IMG/VR virus record: IMGVR_UViG_3300030328_001841
Coordinates: 1 to 32,872 of that record
Source: a virus
Direction: 5' to 3' (one strand)
DNA length: 32,872 bases
The position numbers and the translations under genes are program-made. Shown here piece after piece: positions 14,405 through 23,932 of this stretch (position 1 is the stretch's first letter; the number at the start of each line of letters is the position of its first letter). Under the pieces are notes generated by a model. It was not told the DNA's origin and ran no database searches. It was given only the letters and a program-made list of their open reading frames with translations.

Positions 14405-17400
14405 TGAGCAAATTTCAATTATACATAGGTGCTGAAAAAGTAGATTTATACACAGATGAATCTGTTAGTTTAACAGAGACAATTCAAAACATTAGAGATG
14501 TGTCTAAAGTATTTACAGATTTTACAAAACCATTTAATCTTCCAGCATCAGATGTTAATAATAAGATATTCAAACATTACTATAGATTCAATTTAGTATC
14601 TGGTTACAACTTTGATGCAAGAAGAAAGGTAGATGCAAGAATTGAATTAAATACAATTCCATATAGAGAAGGAAAAATAGCATTAGAAGGTGTAGATTTA
14701 AAGAAAGGAAAACCAGAATCTTATAGAGTTACCTTTTTTGGAAATACAGTAAACTTAAAAGACATTTTAGATAAAGATGAATTATCTGGATTGTCTTGGT
14801 TAAACAACTTTAATACAATATATAGTGCAGCAGATATAGAAGCTACACTAATAAACCCATTAGGATTTCAAAAAACAGTAGATAGTGTACAGTATGATGC
14901 AGCATTAATAGTTCCTCTGATCTCTAATACTATGAGATTATACTATGATTCAGGATCAACAATACCATATACTAATACAGATGGAACAGATAACACAGCA
15001 TTAGGGGGTAATCTTTATTCAACTAATGTTGGCTCTTTAGGAACTGATGATGTACATGGGGTTCTGTTTGAAGATTTAACATATTCAATAAAAGTTCATC
15101 TTATTATAAAAGCTATACAAGAACAATATGAACAGATTGTATTTAGTGATGACTTTTTTGATTTGACAAATGGTCCAGATACTTATAAGAATCTCTATAT
15201 GTTGTGTCAAAAGAAAGAGGGGAGAATATTTGAAGACTTAACAGTAGCAGAAAAACAAATAAAAGGATTTCCATTATTAACATCTAATAGTATAATGCAA
15301 ATGAATAATGATGCATTATTAGTCTTTCAACAAATGCAAAGTGAAACAATATTAGCTAGATATGAGATGGTGTTCTCTAATGGTCATCCAGAGTTTACAG
15401 CAATCATAAAAGAGGGATCAGAGGTAGTCCTTAGAAAGACTTTTGGTGCAGGATCTGGTAATAATATAACAGCAGTTATATCTCAGCAATTAGGACATTC
15501 TACAGAAGGGTATACATTACACATAGAAACATCAACAGCATTTGTAATAGATAGTTTGCAATTTGTTGGTCAAGGAACAACTGGAAATCAATATACATCA
15601 CAAATTAATGCAGCTGTATCTATACCATTAGAAAAGGAGTTTATCATTACTGATAATTTACCTCCTATAAAAGTGATTGAATTTCTAACTGGATTATTTA
15701 AAATGTTTAACCTTACTGCTTATCAAAAAGATGGTATAATACATATTAAGACACTTGAGAGTTTTTACAATTCTGGAACATTAAGAGATATTACTAAGTA
15801 TGTAGACCCACAATCTATAACCATAGATAAAGCATTACCTTATAAAGAGATAGAATTTAAGTATGAAGATACAAATGCTATATTAGCAAAGCAGCATAAT
15901 GAGGTGCAAGGAGTTGAATGGGGAGCTGCAAATTATGTTGAGACTGGAGATTTAAATAGTAGTAATGAAAAGTTTGAAGTTATTGCACCATTTTCTCATT
16001 TAAAATATGAAAGAATTAATGGAACTAACACAGATATACAATGGGGGTTTATGGCAGATGAAAAACAAGAGCCATATTTTGAAAAACCAGTCTTATTTAT
16101 AGGTGAGTTTGTAAACTTATCTTCTTCTCTTAGATTTTTAACTGGTAAAACTGGAACATCAAGCATATCAGATATAACAGATTATTGGATGCCTTCTAAT
16201 TATGTAAGTAGAGATGCAACAGTAAACAAAGAAGGAATACATTTTGATTTAGAATTATCAGAATGGGATTCAACATCAGCATTTACAGAGACATTATTTA
16301 ATAAGTATTACCAGTTTTATATAGCTGGTATATTTAACTCATCTAAAAGACTTACTAAGATAAAGGCAAGACTACCTAAAAAGTTTGTTGTAAACTTTAC
16401 ACTTGCAGATACTGTAATAATAAACAATGATAGATACAAAATAAACAGTATTACAACAGAGTTGCTTTCAGGATCTAGTTTATTAGAGCTGTTAAATGAA
16501 ACAGTAAATGATGCAACAGCTACTCAAGTAGATACTGGAGGTGGAAATGTACAGACACCAGGATCACCAGACACAAATGTTTTAACATTATATGAATGTG
16601 ATTCACCTAATGCAACTTTTGAATCCACACAAACATTAGCAACTTTAAATGTAGCAAACAATACTAGAGTAGAAGATTCATCTGGTAACACATATAAAGT
16701 AACTGGTAATGCTGCTGCTGGAGCATATACAACTAAATCTATAACATCTACTGGTTTAACTGATTGTCCAACAACTCAAACACCTCCTCCAACATATTAT
16801 TATGGATTAGAAAAATGTAGTGATAATACTACAAACTATAGAACATCAACTGCTATAGGAAGTCCAACATATGCAATTACACAACAAGTGTTTGATGGTT
16901 CAACAAAATATGTGATCAGAAATGCAACAGAATTAAGTAGTGTACCTAGTGTAACAATATCATCAACTCCAAGTCCAGCACAGTTATCTTGTGGTGGTAA
17001 TGTTACTACAAATTATTATAGGTTAACACCTTGTTGTAGTGGTACTGTGTTAATAGGTTATCATTCAAGTAGTTCACATAGTGGTACAGTTGTATATCAA
17101 GGTCAGACATATGTAATTAGTGCAGCTGGAGCAAATGAAACTGGTACAATTGATATAGCAAGTCTGAGTACTGGAACTTGTACTACATATTATTATTCAT
17201 TAAATAGCTGTACAGATGGGTCTATTCAACATTATGGAACTAGCAACTGTAGTAATTTAAACAATACACAGCTGACTTATTCTGGAACTTGTTACTCAAT
17301 ACAAAACACAACTAACCAGTCAGGATCTATTAACTTAGATTCTCTTAGTTCTTGTAGTTGCTCAAACCCAAATCCTACATATTACTTATTAAGAAATTGT

Positions 17401-18777
17401 CAAACAGCAGCAACTACTAGGACAGTAACTACAACTACAGATTTGACATTAACTGTAAACTCAACTCCAGCTAGTGCCTCAAGAGTTCAAGACACAGCTA
17501 CTGGTATATGTTATACAGTTACTGGAACTACACAAGACACTACAACATATGCAACTGCAATAGGTCAAGTAACAGATTTAGGAGTATTAGACTGTCCAGG
17601 AACTCCTTGTACTACAACTTTGTATTATCAACTACAACAATGTTCAACTGGTAGTACAAGTTATATAAGTGGTCAAACAACAACTCAAATATCACTTAGT
17701 ACAAATGATATGGTTGCAAGTGGAAGTACATCTGGACCTAGATATAAAGTTGTAGGAACAACTGCTAGTGGTACAACAGTAGGTACTGTGTTTACAGTAT
17801 CTGATAGTGATTGTCCAACATATTATGAGCTGCAACAATGTTATACATTACAAGGAAGTTATAGGACTAATCAAACTATAACTGATATAACATTAAGTGT
17901 AGGAGATAGGGTTAAAGATTCTTGTGGTATGCCTTATACTGTTCAGACAGTTGGAGTGTCTGGAGGAGGTTATGCAAATGTAGGAGATGTTACAGACTTA
18001 GGAGCAAGTGGATGTCCTTCTTATTCTTCACCTACTAGATATGAAATGCAAAAATGTGATGACAGTACAACTGGGCATATTTCATTACAGCAAACATCAG
18101 ATGTAACACTTAGTGTAAATGATACAGTAACAGTAAATTCTATTAGATACCAAATATCTGGAACAAGCACATCTACAAGTGGAGCTGTAGGAGTTATATG
18201 TTCAGATGGAGGTAATAATTGTATTACTCCAGTTACTCCACCACCACAGCCTCCAGCATCTACTTATTATGCTAGATTTATAACTTGTGATGACCCAGCT
18301 GGTGCAATAATATCTGTGTATAGTTCAAGTACAATATCAAGTTGGTGGGTAATTAGTGAGGTAGGTTTATATGAATGCTATAGGTGGTTAGATAATATTC
18401 AAGGTGTGAATCCCACAGAGCTGAATAGTTCTAACTTTAATTTTTTTGCAACAAACAATACTGCTGGTGCTAACTGTATAGATTGTCAAAACCAGTCTCC
18501 ACCTCCTCCACCTCCTCCTCCACCTCCAGCACAAACTTGTTTTCAAGTTGTACTTTATAAAGAGCCAACAAATCCAATTAATTTATGTGGTAATCCAGTA
18601 CAAAGGACTACTAACTTAGATGCATCAACTTTAGCAGCTGCAACTGTTACATATACAGACACAGATTGTACAACTATAAATACAACTCCACAATATTTTA
18701 GTGTTACAGTTGGAGGGAATTACTATTATTGGAATGGTAGTTCTTTCTCTGGACCTTATACACAAAACTGTCCATAA
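14404..18777 (+). CDS. Large baseplate protein with Cys-rich repeat fibre region
   Basis: 1457 residues, the longest gene. Residues 1 to about 720 form a globular part (MSKFQLYIGAEKVDLYTDES; a central part with NLPPIKVIEFLTGLFKMFNL) as in tail-associated baseplate hub proteins. Residues about 728-1285 are about eight imperfect modules of 60-80 residues, each starting with YYxLxxC and ending near DCP, rich in Thr, Ser, Tyr and Cys. A poly-proline hinge (about 1365-1376) precedes a terminal domain (TCFQVVLYKEP). The repeats look like a modular receptor-binding arm. Repeat number can vary by recombination. Confidence 0.65.
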   Translation: MSKFQLYIGAEKVDLYTDESVSLTETIQNIRDVSKVFTDFTKPFNLPASDVNNKIFKHYYRFNLVSGYNFDARRKVDARIELNTIPYREGKIALEGVDLKKGKPESYRVTFFGNTVNLKDILDKDELSGLSWLNNFNTIYSAADIEATLINPLGFQKTVDSVQYDAALIVPLISNTMRLYYDSGSTIPYTNTDGTDNTALGGNLYSTNVGSLGTDDVHGVLFEDLTYSIKVHLIIKAIQEQYEQIVFSDDFFDLTNGPDTYKNLYMLCQKKEGRIFEDLTVAEKQIKGFPLLTSNSIMQMNNDALLVFQQMQSETILARYEMVFSNGHPEFTAIIKEGSEVVLRKTFGAGSGNNITAVISQQLGHSTEGYTLHIETSTAFVIDSLQFVGQGTTGNQYTSQINAAVSIPLEKEFIITDNLPPIKVIEFLTGLFKMFNLTAYQKDGIIHIKTLESFYNSGTLRDITKYVDPQSITIDKALPYKEIEFKYEDTNAILAKQHNEVQGVEWGAANYVETGDLNSSNEKFEVIAPFSHLKYERINGTNTDIQWGFMADEKQEPYFEKPVLFIGEFVNLSSSLRFLTGKTGTSSISDITDYWMPSNYVSRDATVNKEGIHFDLELSEWDSTSAFTETLFNKYYQFYIAGIFNSSKRLTKIKARLPKKFVVNFTLADTVIINNDRYKINSITTELLSGSSLLELLNETVNDATATQVDTGGGNVQTPGSPDTNVLTLYECDSPNATFESTQTLATLNVANNTRVEDSSGNTYKVTGNAAAGAYTTKSITSTGLTDCPTTQTPPPTYYYGLEKCSDNTTNYRTSTAIGSPTYAITQQVFDGSTKYVIRNATELSSVPSVTISSTPSPAQLSCGGNVTTNYYRLTPCCSGTVLIGYHSSSSHSGTVVYQGQTYVISAAGANETGTIDIASLSTGTCTTYYYSLNSCTDGSIQHYGTSNCSNLNNTQLTYSGTCYSIQNTTNQSGSINLDSLSSCSCSNPNPTYYLLRNCQTAATTRTVTTTTDLTLTVNSTPASASRVQDTATGICYTVTGTTQDTTTYATAIGQVTDLGVLDCPGTPCTTTLYYQLQQCSTGSTSYISGQTTTQISLSTNDMVASGSTSGPRYKVVGTTASGTTVGTVFTVSDSDCPTYYELQQCYTLQGSYRTNQTITDITLSVGDRVKDSCGMPYTVQTVGVSGGGYANVGDVTDLGASGCPSYSSPTRYEMQKCDDSTTGHISLQQTSDVTLSVNDTVTVNSIRYQISGTSTSTSGAVGVICSDGGNNCITPVTPPPQPPASTYYARFITCDDPAGAIISVYSSSTISSWWVISEVGLYECYRWLDNIQGVNPTELNSSNFNFFATNNTAGANCIDCQNQSPPPPPPPPPPAQTCFQVVLYKEPTNPINLCGNPVQRTTNLDASTLAAATVTYTDTDCTTINTTPQYFSVTVGGNYYYWNGSSFSGPYTQNCP
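16585..18260 (+). repeat. Coding tandem modules of the baseplate fibre
   Basis: About eight diverged protein modules: YYGLEKC, YYRLTPC, YYSLNSC, YYLLRNC, YYQLQQC, YYELQQC, RYEMQKC and a last variant. DNA copies are diverged, so the repeat is old rather than a recent tandem duplication. Confidence 0.7.
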
Positions 18778-19391
18778 TGAAAGAAATAGAAGGGTTTATA
18801 TCACCAGAAGAAGCTAGGTATTTAATGAGAATGATAGATAATTATGCTAACAAATCTATGGTTGTAGGATCAGGTGATCAGATGAACTCATATAGTGAGA
18901 GTAGAACATCATATACAGCCAATTTAATAGCTAATGACCCAACTGTAGAGTCATTACATAAAAAGATAGCTAAATATTTAGGTTACCCATTACATAAAGG
19001 TGAATCATTACAAGGTCAAAGGTATCAAGAAGGTCAGTATTTTGCATCTCATACAGATTATTTTAAAGGAGACTGTTATGAAAAGAATTGTTTATCAAGT
19101 GGTAACAGAACACATACTTTTATGTTGTATTTGAATGATGATTTTGAAGGAGGCACTACTAACTTTCCACATTTAAAGAGAGAATTTAAACCTAAAAGTT
19201 GTAAAGGAGTAATTTGGAACAATTTACAGCAAGGTGTACCAAATGAATATATGACACATTCTGGAGAACCTGTTACAAAAGGTACTAAATACATAATCAC
19301 AAGTTGGTGGAGAGAAAATAGATGGAATGGAGGAGCTGATGGAAAACTATATGAGGAAAAATTAAAAAGTAGTCAATTAAGTATTATATAA
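18777..19391 (+). CDS. Prolyl-4-hydroxylase-like 2OG-Fe(II) dioxygenase
   Basis: The 204-residue protein shows the double-stranded beta-helix core: SHTDYF gives iron ligands His92 and Asp94, YMTHSGEPVTKGTKYIITSW gives His161 and the 2-oxoglutarate-binding Lys171, and YLNDDFEGGTTNFPH is the typical middle strand. Members hydroxylate proline or other residues using 2-oxoglutarate and O2. It lies directly after the baseplate fibre with its proline-rich hinge (TAATG junction), so a virion protein is a possible substrate. That link is inference. Confidence 0.85.
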   Translation: MKEIEGFISPEEARYLMRMIDNYANKSMVVGSGDQMNSYSESRTSYTANLIANDPTVESLHKKIAKYLGYPLHKGESLQGQRYQEGQYFASHTDYFKGDCYEKNCLSSGNRTHTFMLYLNDDFEGGTTNFPHLKREFKPKSCKGVIWNNLQQGVPNEYMTHSGEPVTKGTKYIITSWWRENRWNGGADGKLYEEKLKSSQLSII

Positions 19392-19396
19392 ATAGT

Positions 19397-19549
19397 ATGC
19401 TAAAGAACATTATAGAACTTTTACAAGTAGTAAATGGTGAAACTGATAGGATCAGAACAGCACAAGGCAGTCATTTTCTTCCAGATAATTGGAAAGATGG
19501 GTTGAAAGTAGCTAAAAAGATAGCAAAATTTGATAAACATGATCAATGA
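19397..19549 (+). CDS. Hypothetical small protein, 50 aa
   Basis: A short ORF filling the gap before the tape measure gene, with ATG 19397 and an ATGA overlap into 19546. The sequence is helical with a basic end (GLKVAKKIAKFDKHDQ). TTATATAAAT stands upstream (TTATA at -13). Precise overlap with the next gene supports that it is translated. Function unknown. Confidence 0.5.
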   Translation: MLKNIIELLQVVNGETDRIRTAQGSHFLPDNWKDGLKVAKKIAKFDKHDQ

Positions 19550-21198
19550 AAATAGGTAAGTATAAAATAAGTATAGAGGTTGATAACCAAAAAGCTAATC
19601 AAGAGTTAGGAGAGACTAATGAGGAGTTAAGTGTTATGCAAACTAATATGGATGATGTTAGTGAGACTGGAGATGCATTATCAGGAGGGATGGTTTCAAG
19701 TTTTAAAGCTATCAAGGCAAGTGTTTTAACAGCAGTTAAAAGCCTTAGAACATTGAAAGGTGCATTAATAGCTACTGGTATAGGTGCATTTGTAGTAGCA
19801 GTTGGTGCTGTTACAGCAGCATTTACAAGTTCAGAAGAAGGTCAGAATAAATTTATAAAAATAACAAAACAGATTGGTGTAGTTGTAGGAAATGTTACAG
19901 ATATAATGGCTAGTTTTGGAACTGCACTATTAAATGTTGGTAAATACTTAGGAGCAAAGTTTAGAGGTGATGCTGATGCAGCTGCTGAGGCTGTTGATGG
20001 AATTAAAGGTAGTTTTAAAGAGGCAACAGATGGTATTAAGAATTTCAGAGAAGAAACAGAAAAGGAATTAGCTATAGTTTCAAAACTTGCAGATGAAACA
20101 GCAAGAGGAGACAAGATACAAAGACAATTACTTGTTGATAGAGCAAAAGCAGATAGAGATAGAGCAGACCTTTTAGAGAAAGCAGTTGATAGAGAGAAAT
20201 TTACTACACAAGAAAGAATAGGTTTCTTAAAAGAGGCTAGTGCATTAGATGAAGAAATTACAAACAAAGAAATAGCATTAGCTAGAATTAGATTAAATGT
20301 AATACAAGAAGAAAACAAATTATCAGGATCTACTAAAGAGGATTTAGAATTAGAGGCACAATTAAAAGCAGACCTTATTACTCTTGAAACTGCAAGGCTT
20401 ACAAAACAAAAAGAGGTAACTGGTCAGATTATAGCATTAGGAAATGAAGAAAAAGCAGCACAAAAAGCTATAGATGATAAGGCTGCTGCTGATAAACAAA
20501 AAGAACTAGATGATGAGGCAGCATTCTTATTAGCACAGAGAGAGGCATTAGCTACAAATGAAGATGCAAAGACTGAATTATTAGTTACTAAGGCAACAGA
20601 AAGATATGATGCTCTTATTGAACAAGCAGATAAGTATGGAGGTGATGTTATAGCATTAGAAAAAGCTAAAGCAGAAGCTATTGCAGAAATAACCAAAAAG
20701 AGTGAGGAAGATACTGGTGAAATAGTAGAGCAAGGTGAGAAATTTAAAACAGAGACAATAGCAAAATTCTTAGCATTAGGAATAGGTATTGCAGCAGAAG
20801 GTTCAAATGCAGCTAAAGCCTTAGCAATAGCAAATGCATTAATAGCCACATATGCTGGAGCAACACAAGCATTAAATAATCCTCTAAATGTAACTCCTTT
20901 TCAAAAAGCAGCTGATGTAGCATTAGTATTAGCAACTGGATTTAAACAAATACAAGCTATAAGACAAACACAGATTCCTGTACTTAGTGTGGGTGGTGTA
21001 ACTGGAGCTGCAGGATCTTCACCAGCTCCTCAGATACAACCTCCATCTTTTAATGTTGTAGGTGGTTCACCTATTAATCAATTAACAGAGGCAATAGCTG
21101 GACAGCAAGATAAACCAGTACAAGCATTTGTAGTTTCAGAAGATGTAACAACAGCACAAGAATTAGCTAGAAAAAGAATTATAATGTCTGGATTTTAA
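19546..21198 (+). CDS. Tail tape measure protein
   Basis: The 550-residue protein has the usual layout: an N-terminal charged helix (QKANQELGETNEELSVMQTN), a hydrophobic Gly/Ala segment (LKGALIATGIGAFVVAVGAV), long Glu/Lys-rich coiled coil (EKELAIVSKLADETA onward), a second Ala/Gly hydrophobic part (FLALGIGIAAEGSNAAKALA), and a C-terminal globular tail. Such proteins set the tail length, about 0.15 nm per residue, so roughly 80 nm here. It is short for a siphovirus. It is separated from the chaperone genes by about 7 kb. Confidence 0.75.
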   Translation: MKIGKYKISIEVDNQKANQELGETNEELSVMQTNMDDVSETGDALSGGMVSSFKAIKASVLTAVKSLRTLKGALIATGIGAFVVAVGAVTAAFTSSEEGQNKFIKITKQIGVVVGNVTDIMASFGTALLNVGKYLGAKFRGDADAAAEAVDGIKGSFKEATDGIKNFREETEKELAIVSKLADETARGDKIQRQLLVDRAKADRDRADLLEKAVDREKFTTQERIGFLKEASALDEEITNKEIALARIRLNVIQEENKLSGSTKEDLELEAQLKADLITLETARLTKQKEVTGQIIALGNEEKAAQKAIDDKAAADKQKELDDEAAFLLAQREALATNEDAKTELLVTKATERYDALIEQADKYGGDVIALEKAKAEAIAEITKKSEEDTGEIVEQGEKFKTETIAKFLALGIGIAAEGSNAAKALAIANALIATYAGATQALNNPLNVTPFQKAADVALVLATGFKQIQAIRQTQIPVLSVGGVTGAAGSSPAPQIQPPSFNVVGGSPINQLTEAIAGQQDKPVQAFVVSEDVTTAQELARKRIIMSGF

Positions 21199-21218
21199 AA
21201 AAAAATACAATTATAATG

Positions 21219-21228
21219 TTATATAAAT
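21219..21228 (+). promoter_or_regulatory. TTATA promoter-like box upstream of protease
   Basis: TTATATAAAT immediately precedes the ATG at 21229, in the same register as the other boxes. An A-rich tract lies about 30 bases upstream. Confidence 0.5.
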
Positions 21229-21837
21229 ATGAGAATAGTAGAATTAATATTAGATGAAGAAACTGAATACAATGGAGTTGATGCTATATCTATAGTAGAA
21301 AACCCAGCAATACAAAGCAATTTTGTGGCTCTAAAGGATCAGACAATCAGACTTGCAGAGGTTTCTAAAGAAAAAAGGTTATTACTAGGTGCTATTTTAA
21401 TACCTAACAAACCCATTCTAAGAAATGGAGAGGAAGAAGATTATTACATCTATTTCTCTAAAGATACAATAGAAAAAGCTAGTCAAATGTATTTAAAAGA
21501 AGGCAATCAAAAGAATACATCATTAGAACATCAGTATGCACTAAAAGGTTTAACATTAGTTGAAAGTTGGATTGTCCAGGATGATGTACATGACAAAAGT
21601 AGATTGTATGAAAATACAAAGAATGTTCCAGTAGGAACTTGGATGGGTTCTATAAGAGTTGATTCAGATGAAGTCTGGAAAGATTATGTTAAAGAGGGAG
21701 TAGTTCAAGGGTTTTCAATAGAAGGCTACTTTGCAGATAAGTCAGAAAGACCAAAAGAGGCTATACCAGAATCAATGGAAGATGATTTAATGCTCAAAGC
21801 AATAAGAGACATTATAAAAACAGATGAAAAGGCTTAA
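21229..21837 (+). CDS. Prohead serine protease, XkdF-like
   Basis: The 202-residue protein contains DAISIVENPAIQSNF near the N-terminus, SLEHQYALKGLTLVESWIV with a likely catalytic His, and EGVVQGFSIEGYFADK with a likely Ser, matching the XkdF-type phage protease. These process scaffold and capsid proteins during head maturation. It heads the capsid unit (protease, small genes, scaffold, major capsid) behind a promoter-like box. The catalytic assignment is by family pattern. Confidence 0.75.
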   Translation: MRIVELILDEETEYNGVDAISIVENPAIQSNFVALKDQTIRLAEVSKEKRLLLGAILIPNKPILRNGEEEDYYIYFSKDTIEKASQMYLKEGNQKNTSLEHQYALKGLTLVESWIVQDDVHDKSRLYENTKNVPVGTWMGSIRVDSDEVWKDYVKEGVVQGFSIEGYFADKSERPKEAIPESMEDDLMLKAIRDIIKTDEKA

Positions 21838-22021
21838 TAATTCAGAGGCTTGTGCTAATATATCTTACTTATTGTGGGGTGGGTTAGCAGCATTAAGATG
21901 GAGTAGAAACAAACTAAGGAAATTAGCAAAGTTACAACTTAAGATTATTGTAGTTGATGATGACTTTACTATAAATTATGATGGATTAGCATACTCCTCT
22001 GTTAAAAAGAAGAAATCTTAA
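21824..22021 (+). CDS. Hypothetical small basic protein, 65 aa
   Basis: Starts 14 bp inside the protease end. Hydrophobic N-terminal part (ISYLLWGGLAALRWS), then Lys/Arg-rich (RNKLRKLAKLQLKIIVV) and acidic (DDDFTINYDG), ending KKKKS. Possible amphipathic or membrane-peripheral virion component. No family recognised. Confidence 0.5.
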   Translation: MKRLNNSEACANISYLLWGGLAALRWSRNKLRKLAKLQLKIIVVDDDFTINYDGLAYSSVKKKKS

Positions 22022-22042
22022 GTAAGATCCTGATAAAAAATA

Positions 22043-22177
22043 ATGGCAAGAAGGATAATTCATGTTAGAATTGAAAAACCTAAAGTTAAAAGGAAGGGTG
22101 TACATGCAAAAAGCAAAACATCAAAAAACAAAGGATCAGATAACTACAAAAAGCCATATAATAGACAAGGAAAATGA
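22043..22177 (+). CDS. Small basic protein, 44 aa
   Basis: MARRIIHVRIEKPKVKRKGV is followed by HAKSKTSKNKGSDNYKKPYN. Very basic, no hydrophobic core. The first half alternates as a short beta pair, the rest is flexible. It overlaps the next small gene by ATGA, so both are translated. Similar short basic proteins occur by capsid genes of marine flavophages as I remember them, which should be checked. May bind DNA or the prohead. Confidence 0.6.
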   Translation: MARRIIHVRIEKPKVKRKGVHAKSKTSKNKGSDNYKKPYNRQGK

Positions 22178-22323
22178 GTAAGAAAAGAAGAAAAAACCCA
22201 GCACCATCTTATACAAGTCCTATAAGGGCAACTAAAGGATGCCTTTGTGATGATAATACATATCATCCAGACTGTTGTGATGGAACTCTATGGGGTCAAG
22301 GAGTTGGGCAAACAGAAAGTTAG
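22174..22323 (+). CDS. Small Cys-rich protein, 49 aa
   Basis: MSKKRRKNPAPSYTSPIRAT leads to a Cys cluster: GCLCDDNTYHPDCCDGTLWG, ending QGVGQTES. Four Cys and one His can form a metal site or two disulfides. It begins on the last codon of the previous gene (ATGA). Placed between protease and scaffold. Function unknown. Confidence 0.6.
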   Translation: MSKKRRKNPAPSYTSPIRATKGCLCDDNTYHPDCCDGTLWGQGVGQTES

Positions 22324-22354
22324 ACCAAAAATATAAATATTTAACATAATATAA

Positions 22355-22364
22355 TTATACCTAT
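22355..22364 (+). promoter_or_regulatory. TTATA promoter-like box upstream of scaffold (diverged)
   Basis: TTATACCTAT immediately precedes the ATG at 22365, with TTATA at -10 as in the other boxes but a different second half. Confidence 0.4.
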
Positions 22365-22967
22365 ATGAAAGCAACTGATACATTAAGTAAAATCAAAAAC
22401 ATTCTAGGAATGGAATTATCAAAAGATGAAGTTAAGGATGTAGAAGTCAAAGCAGAAGAAATTACTTTGGCAACTATGAACTTAGAAAATGGAACAGTCA
22501 TTGAAGCTGAGGAGTTCTCTGCTGGAAAAGAAGTCTTTATTGTTACAGAAGATGATAGAGTACCTATGCCAGTTGGAGAGTACACTTTAGAAGATGGTAG
22601 ATCAGTTGTAGTTGAAGAAGAAGGTGTTATTGCTAGTATTGCTGAAGCTACTGAAGAACCAGTTGCTGAGGAAGAAGAAGTTGAAGCAAACAAGGAAGAA
22701 ACATCTGAAGAATTAACTACAGAGTATGCTACCAAAGAACAGTTTGATGAGCTGAAGACTATGGTTGAAGATATTAAAGTAAACCTAAGTGAAATGCTGA
22801 AAAGCAAAGAAGTGGAGTTAAGTGAAGTAAAAGAAGAACTATCTGCTAAACCAGATGCAGCTCCTTTGAAACATTCTCCAGAAACCAAATCAAATGATGA
22901 CTTTTATCATATTGCATCTCAAAGAACTGAGACAAGACTTGATAGGATCATGAGAAAATTAAGTTAA
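22365..22967 (+). CDS. Putative scaffold protein
   Basis: A 200-residue, highly acidic, Glu-rich protein (many EEE and EE runs in the middle) with a long C-terminal coiled coil (EQFDELKTMVEDIKVNLSEM, LKSKEVELSEVKEELSAK) ending in an Arg/Lys helix (ETRLDRIMRKLS). It sits between protease and major capsid, the standard scaffold position, and has the standard properties: acidic, helical, and with a basic C-terminus that can bind capsid. No sequence family is claimed. Confidence 0.65.
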   Translation: MKATDTLSKIKNILGMELSKDEVKDVEVKAEEITLATMNLENGTVIEAEEFSAGKEVFIVTEDDRVPMPVGEYTLEDGRSVVVEEEGVIASIAEATEEPVAEEEEVEANKEETSEELTTEYATKEQFDELKTMVEDIKVNLSEMLKSKEVELSEVKEELSAKPDAAPLKHSPETKSNDDFYHIASQRTETRLDRIMRKLS

Positions 22968-22990
22968 CAAACAATTAAAATTAAGATAAA

Positions 22991-23899
22991 ATGAGTAAAC
23001 CAACTATAACAACAACCTATGCAGGAGAATCAGCTAAGAAATTTATTGCTGCTCAACTGCTTGAGGGTTCTACACTTGCTAATGGTGGAATGACTATTAT
23101 GCCAAATGTAAAACACAAAAGTGTTATTCAAAAAGTTGATGTTTCTGGCTTAATTGCTAATGCCACATGTGATTTCTCAGATGCTGGAACAGTAGCCATA
23201 AGTGAAAGAATCATTACACTTGAGGAATTTCAAGTAAATATAAAATTTTGTACAAAGCAATTTGTTGATTCTTGGGAATCAGCAGCTCTAGGTGCATCAA
23301 CATTCAAAAATATGCCAAGTTCATTTGGTGATTTTATTATTGGAAACTTTGCAGACCAAGTTTCTGCATCAGTAGAAAATTCAATTTGGCAAGGAGCAAA
23401 TGCTACAGCTGGACAGATTGATGGATTTGAAGTATTGTGGGCAGCAGATGCTGATGTAGTAGATGTTACAGCAACTACAGTAACAGCTGCAAATGTAATT
23501 ACAGAATTAGGTAAAATTTTAGATGCATCACCAAACACAGTATATGGTAAGGAAGACCTTACTTTATATGTGTCCAGAAATATGATGAAAGCATATGTTA
23601 GAGCATTAGCTGCACAAGGTGGTGGATATGAGAATAAAGTGAATATGTGGTATTCAATGGATACTCCATTAACATTTGATGGTGTACCTTTATTCCTTGC
23701 AAATGGCTTATCTGATAATACTGCTGCATTAGCACAAAAATCTAACTTATACTTTGGTACTAATCTAGTATCTGATATGAATGAAGTTAGAGTGATTGAT
23801 ACATCAGAAACTCTGGGTGATCAGAATGCAAGATTTGTATCTAGATTCAGTTATGGTATTCAGTATGGATATGGTACTGAGATAGTTTTCTATTCATAA
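22991..23899 (+). CDS. Major capsid protein
   Basis: A 302-residue protein with HK97-like composition: a short N-arm (SKPTITTTYAGESAKKFIAA), beta strands (KSVIQKVDVSGLIANATCDF; ERIITLEEFQVNIKFCTKQF), a spine-like helix, and a C-terminal SRFSYGIQYGYGTEIVFYS. It directly follows the scaffold gene. No long delta domain is seen, fitting a separate scaffold. It would assemble the icosahedral head and is expected to be the most abundant virion protein. Confidence 0.75.
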   Translation: MSKPTITTTYAGESAKKFIAAQLLEGSTLANGGMTIMPNVKHKSVIQKVDVSGLIANATCDFSDAGTVAISERIITLEEFQVNIKFCTKQFVDSWESAALGASTFKNMPSSFGDFIIGNFADQVSASVENSIWQGANATAGQIDGFEVLWAADADVVDVTATTVTAANVITELGKILDASPNTVYGKEDLTLYVSRNMMKAYVRALAAQGGGYENKVNMWYSMDTPLTFDGVPLFLANGLSDNTAALAQKSNLYFGTNLVSDMNEVRVIDTSETLGDQNARFVSRFSYGIQYGYGTEIVFYS

Positions 23900-23932
23900 T
23901 AGAGTAGTAATAAGTTTAATAATCAAGTATAT

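Noticed and set aside
14404-18777. Possible diversity-generating retroelement target in the repeat fibre
   Set aside because: No reverse transcriptase gene and no template repeat were seen; module variation is spread and looks like ordinary divergence.
19842-20849. Long minus-strand open frames opposite the tape measure gene (158 and 141 codons)
   Set aside because: They are Ser/Ala-rich mirror frames of the helical Glu/Lys/Ala-rich tape measure sequence and have no motif or promoter; the plus-strand gene explains the region.
22361-22888. 175-codon minus-strand frame opposite the scaffold gene
   Set aside because: Low-complexity Ser/Thr composition arises from the Glu-rich plus-strand gene; no independent support.
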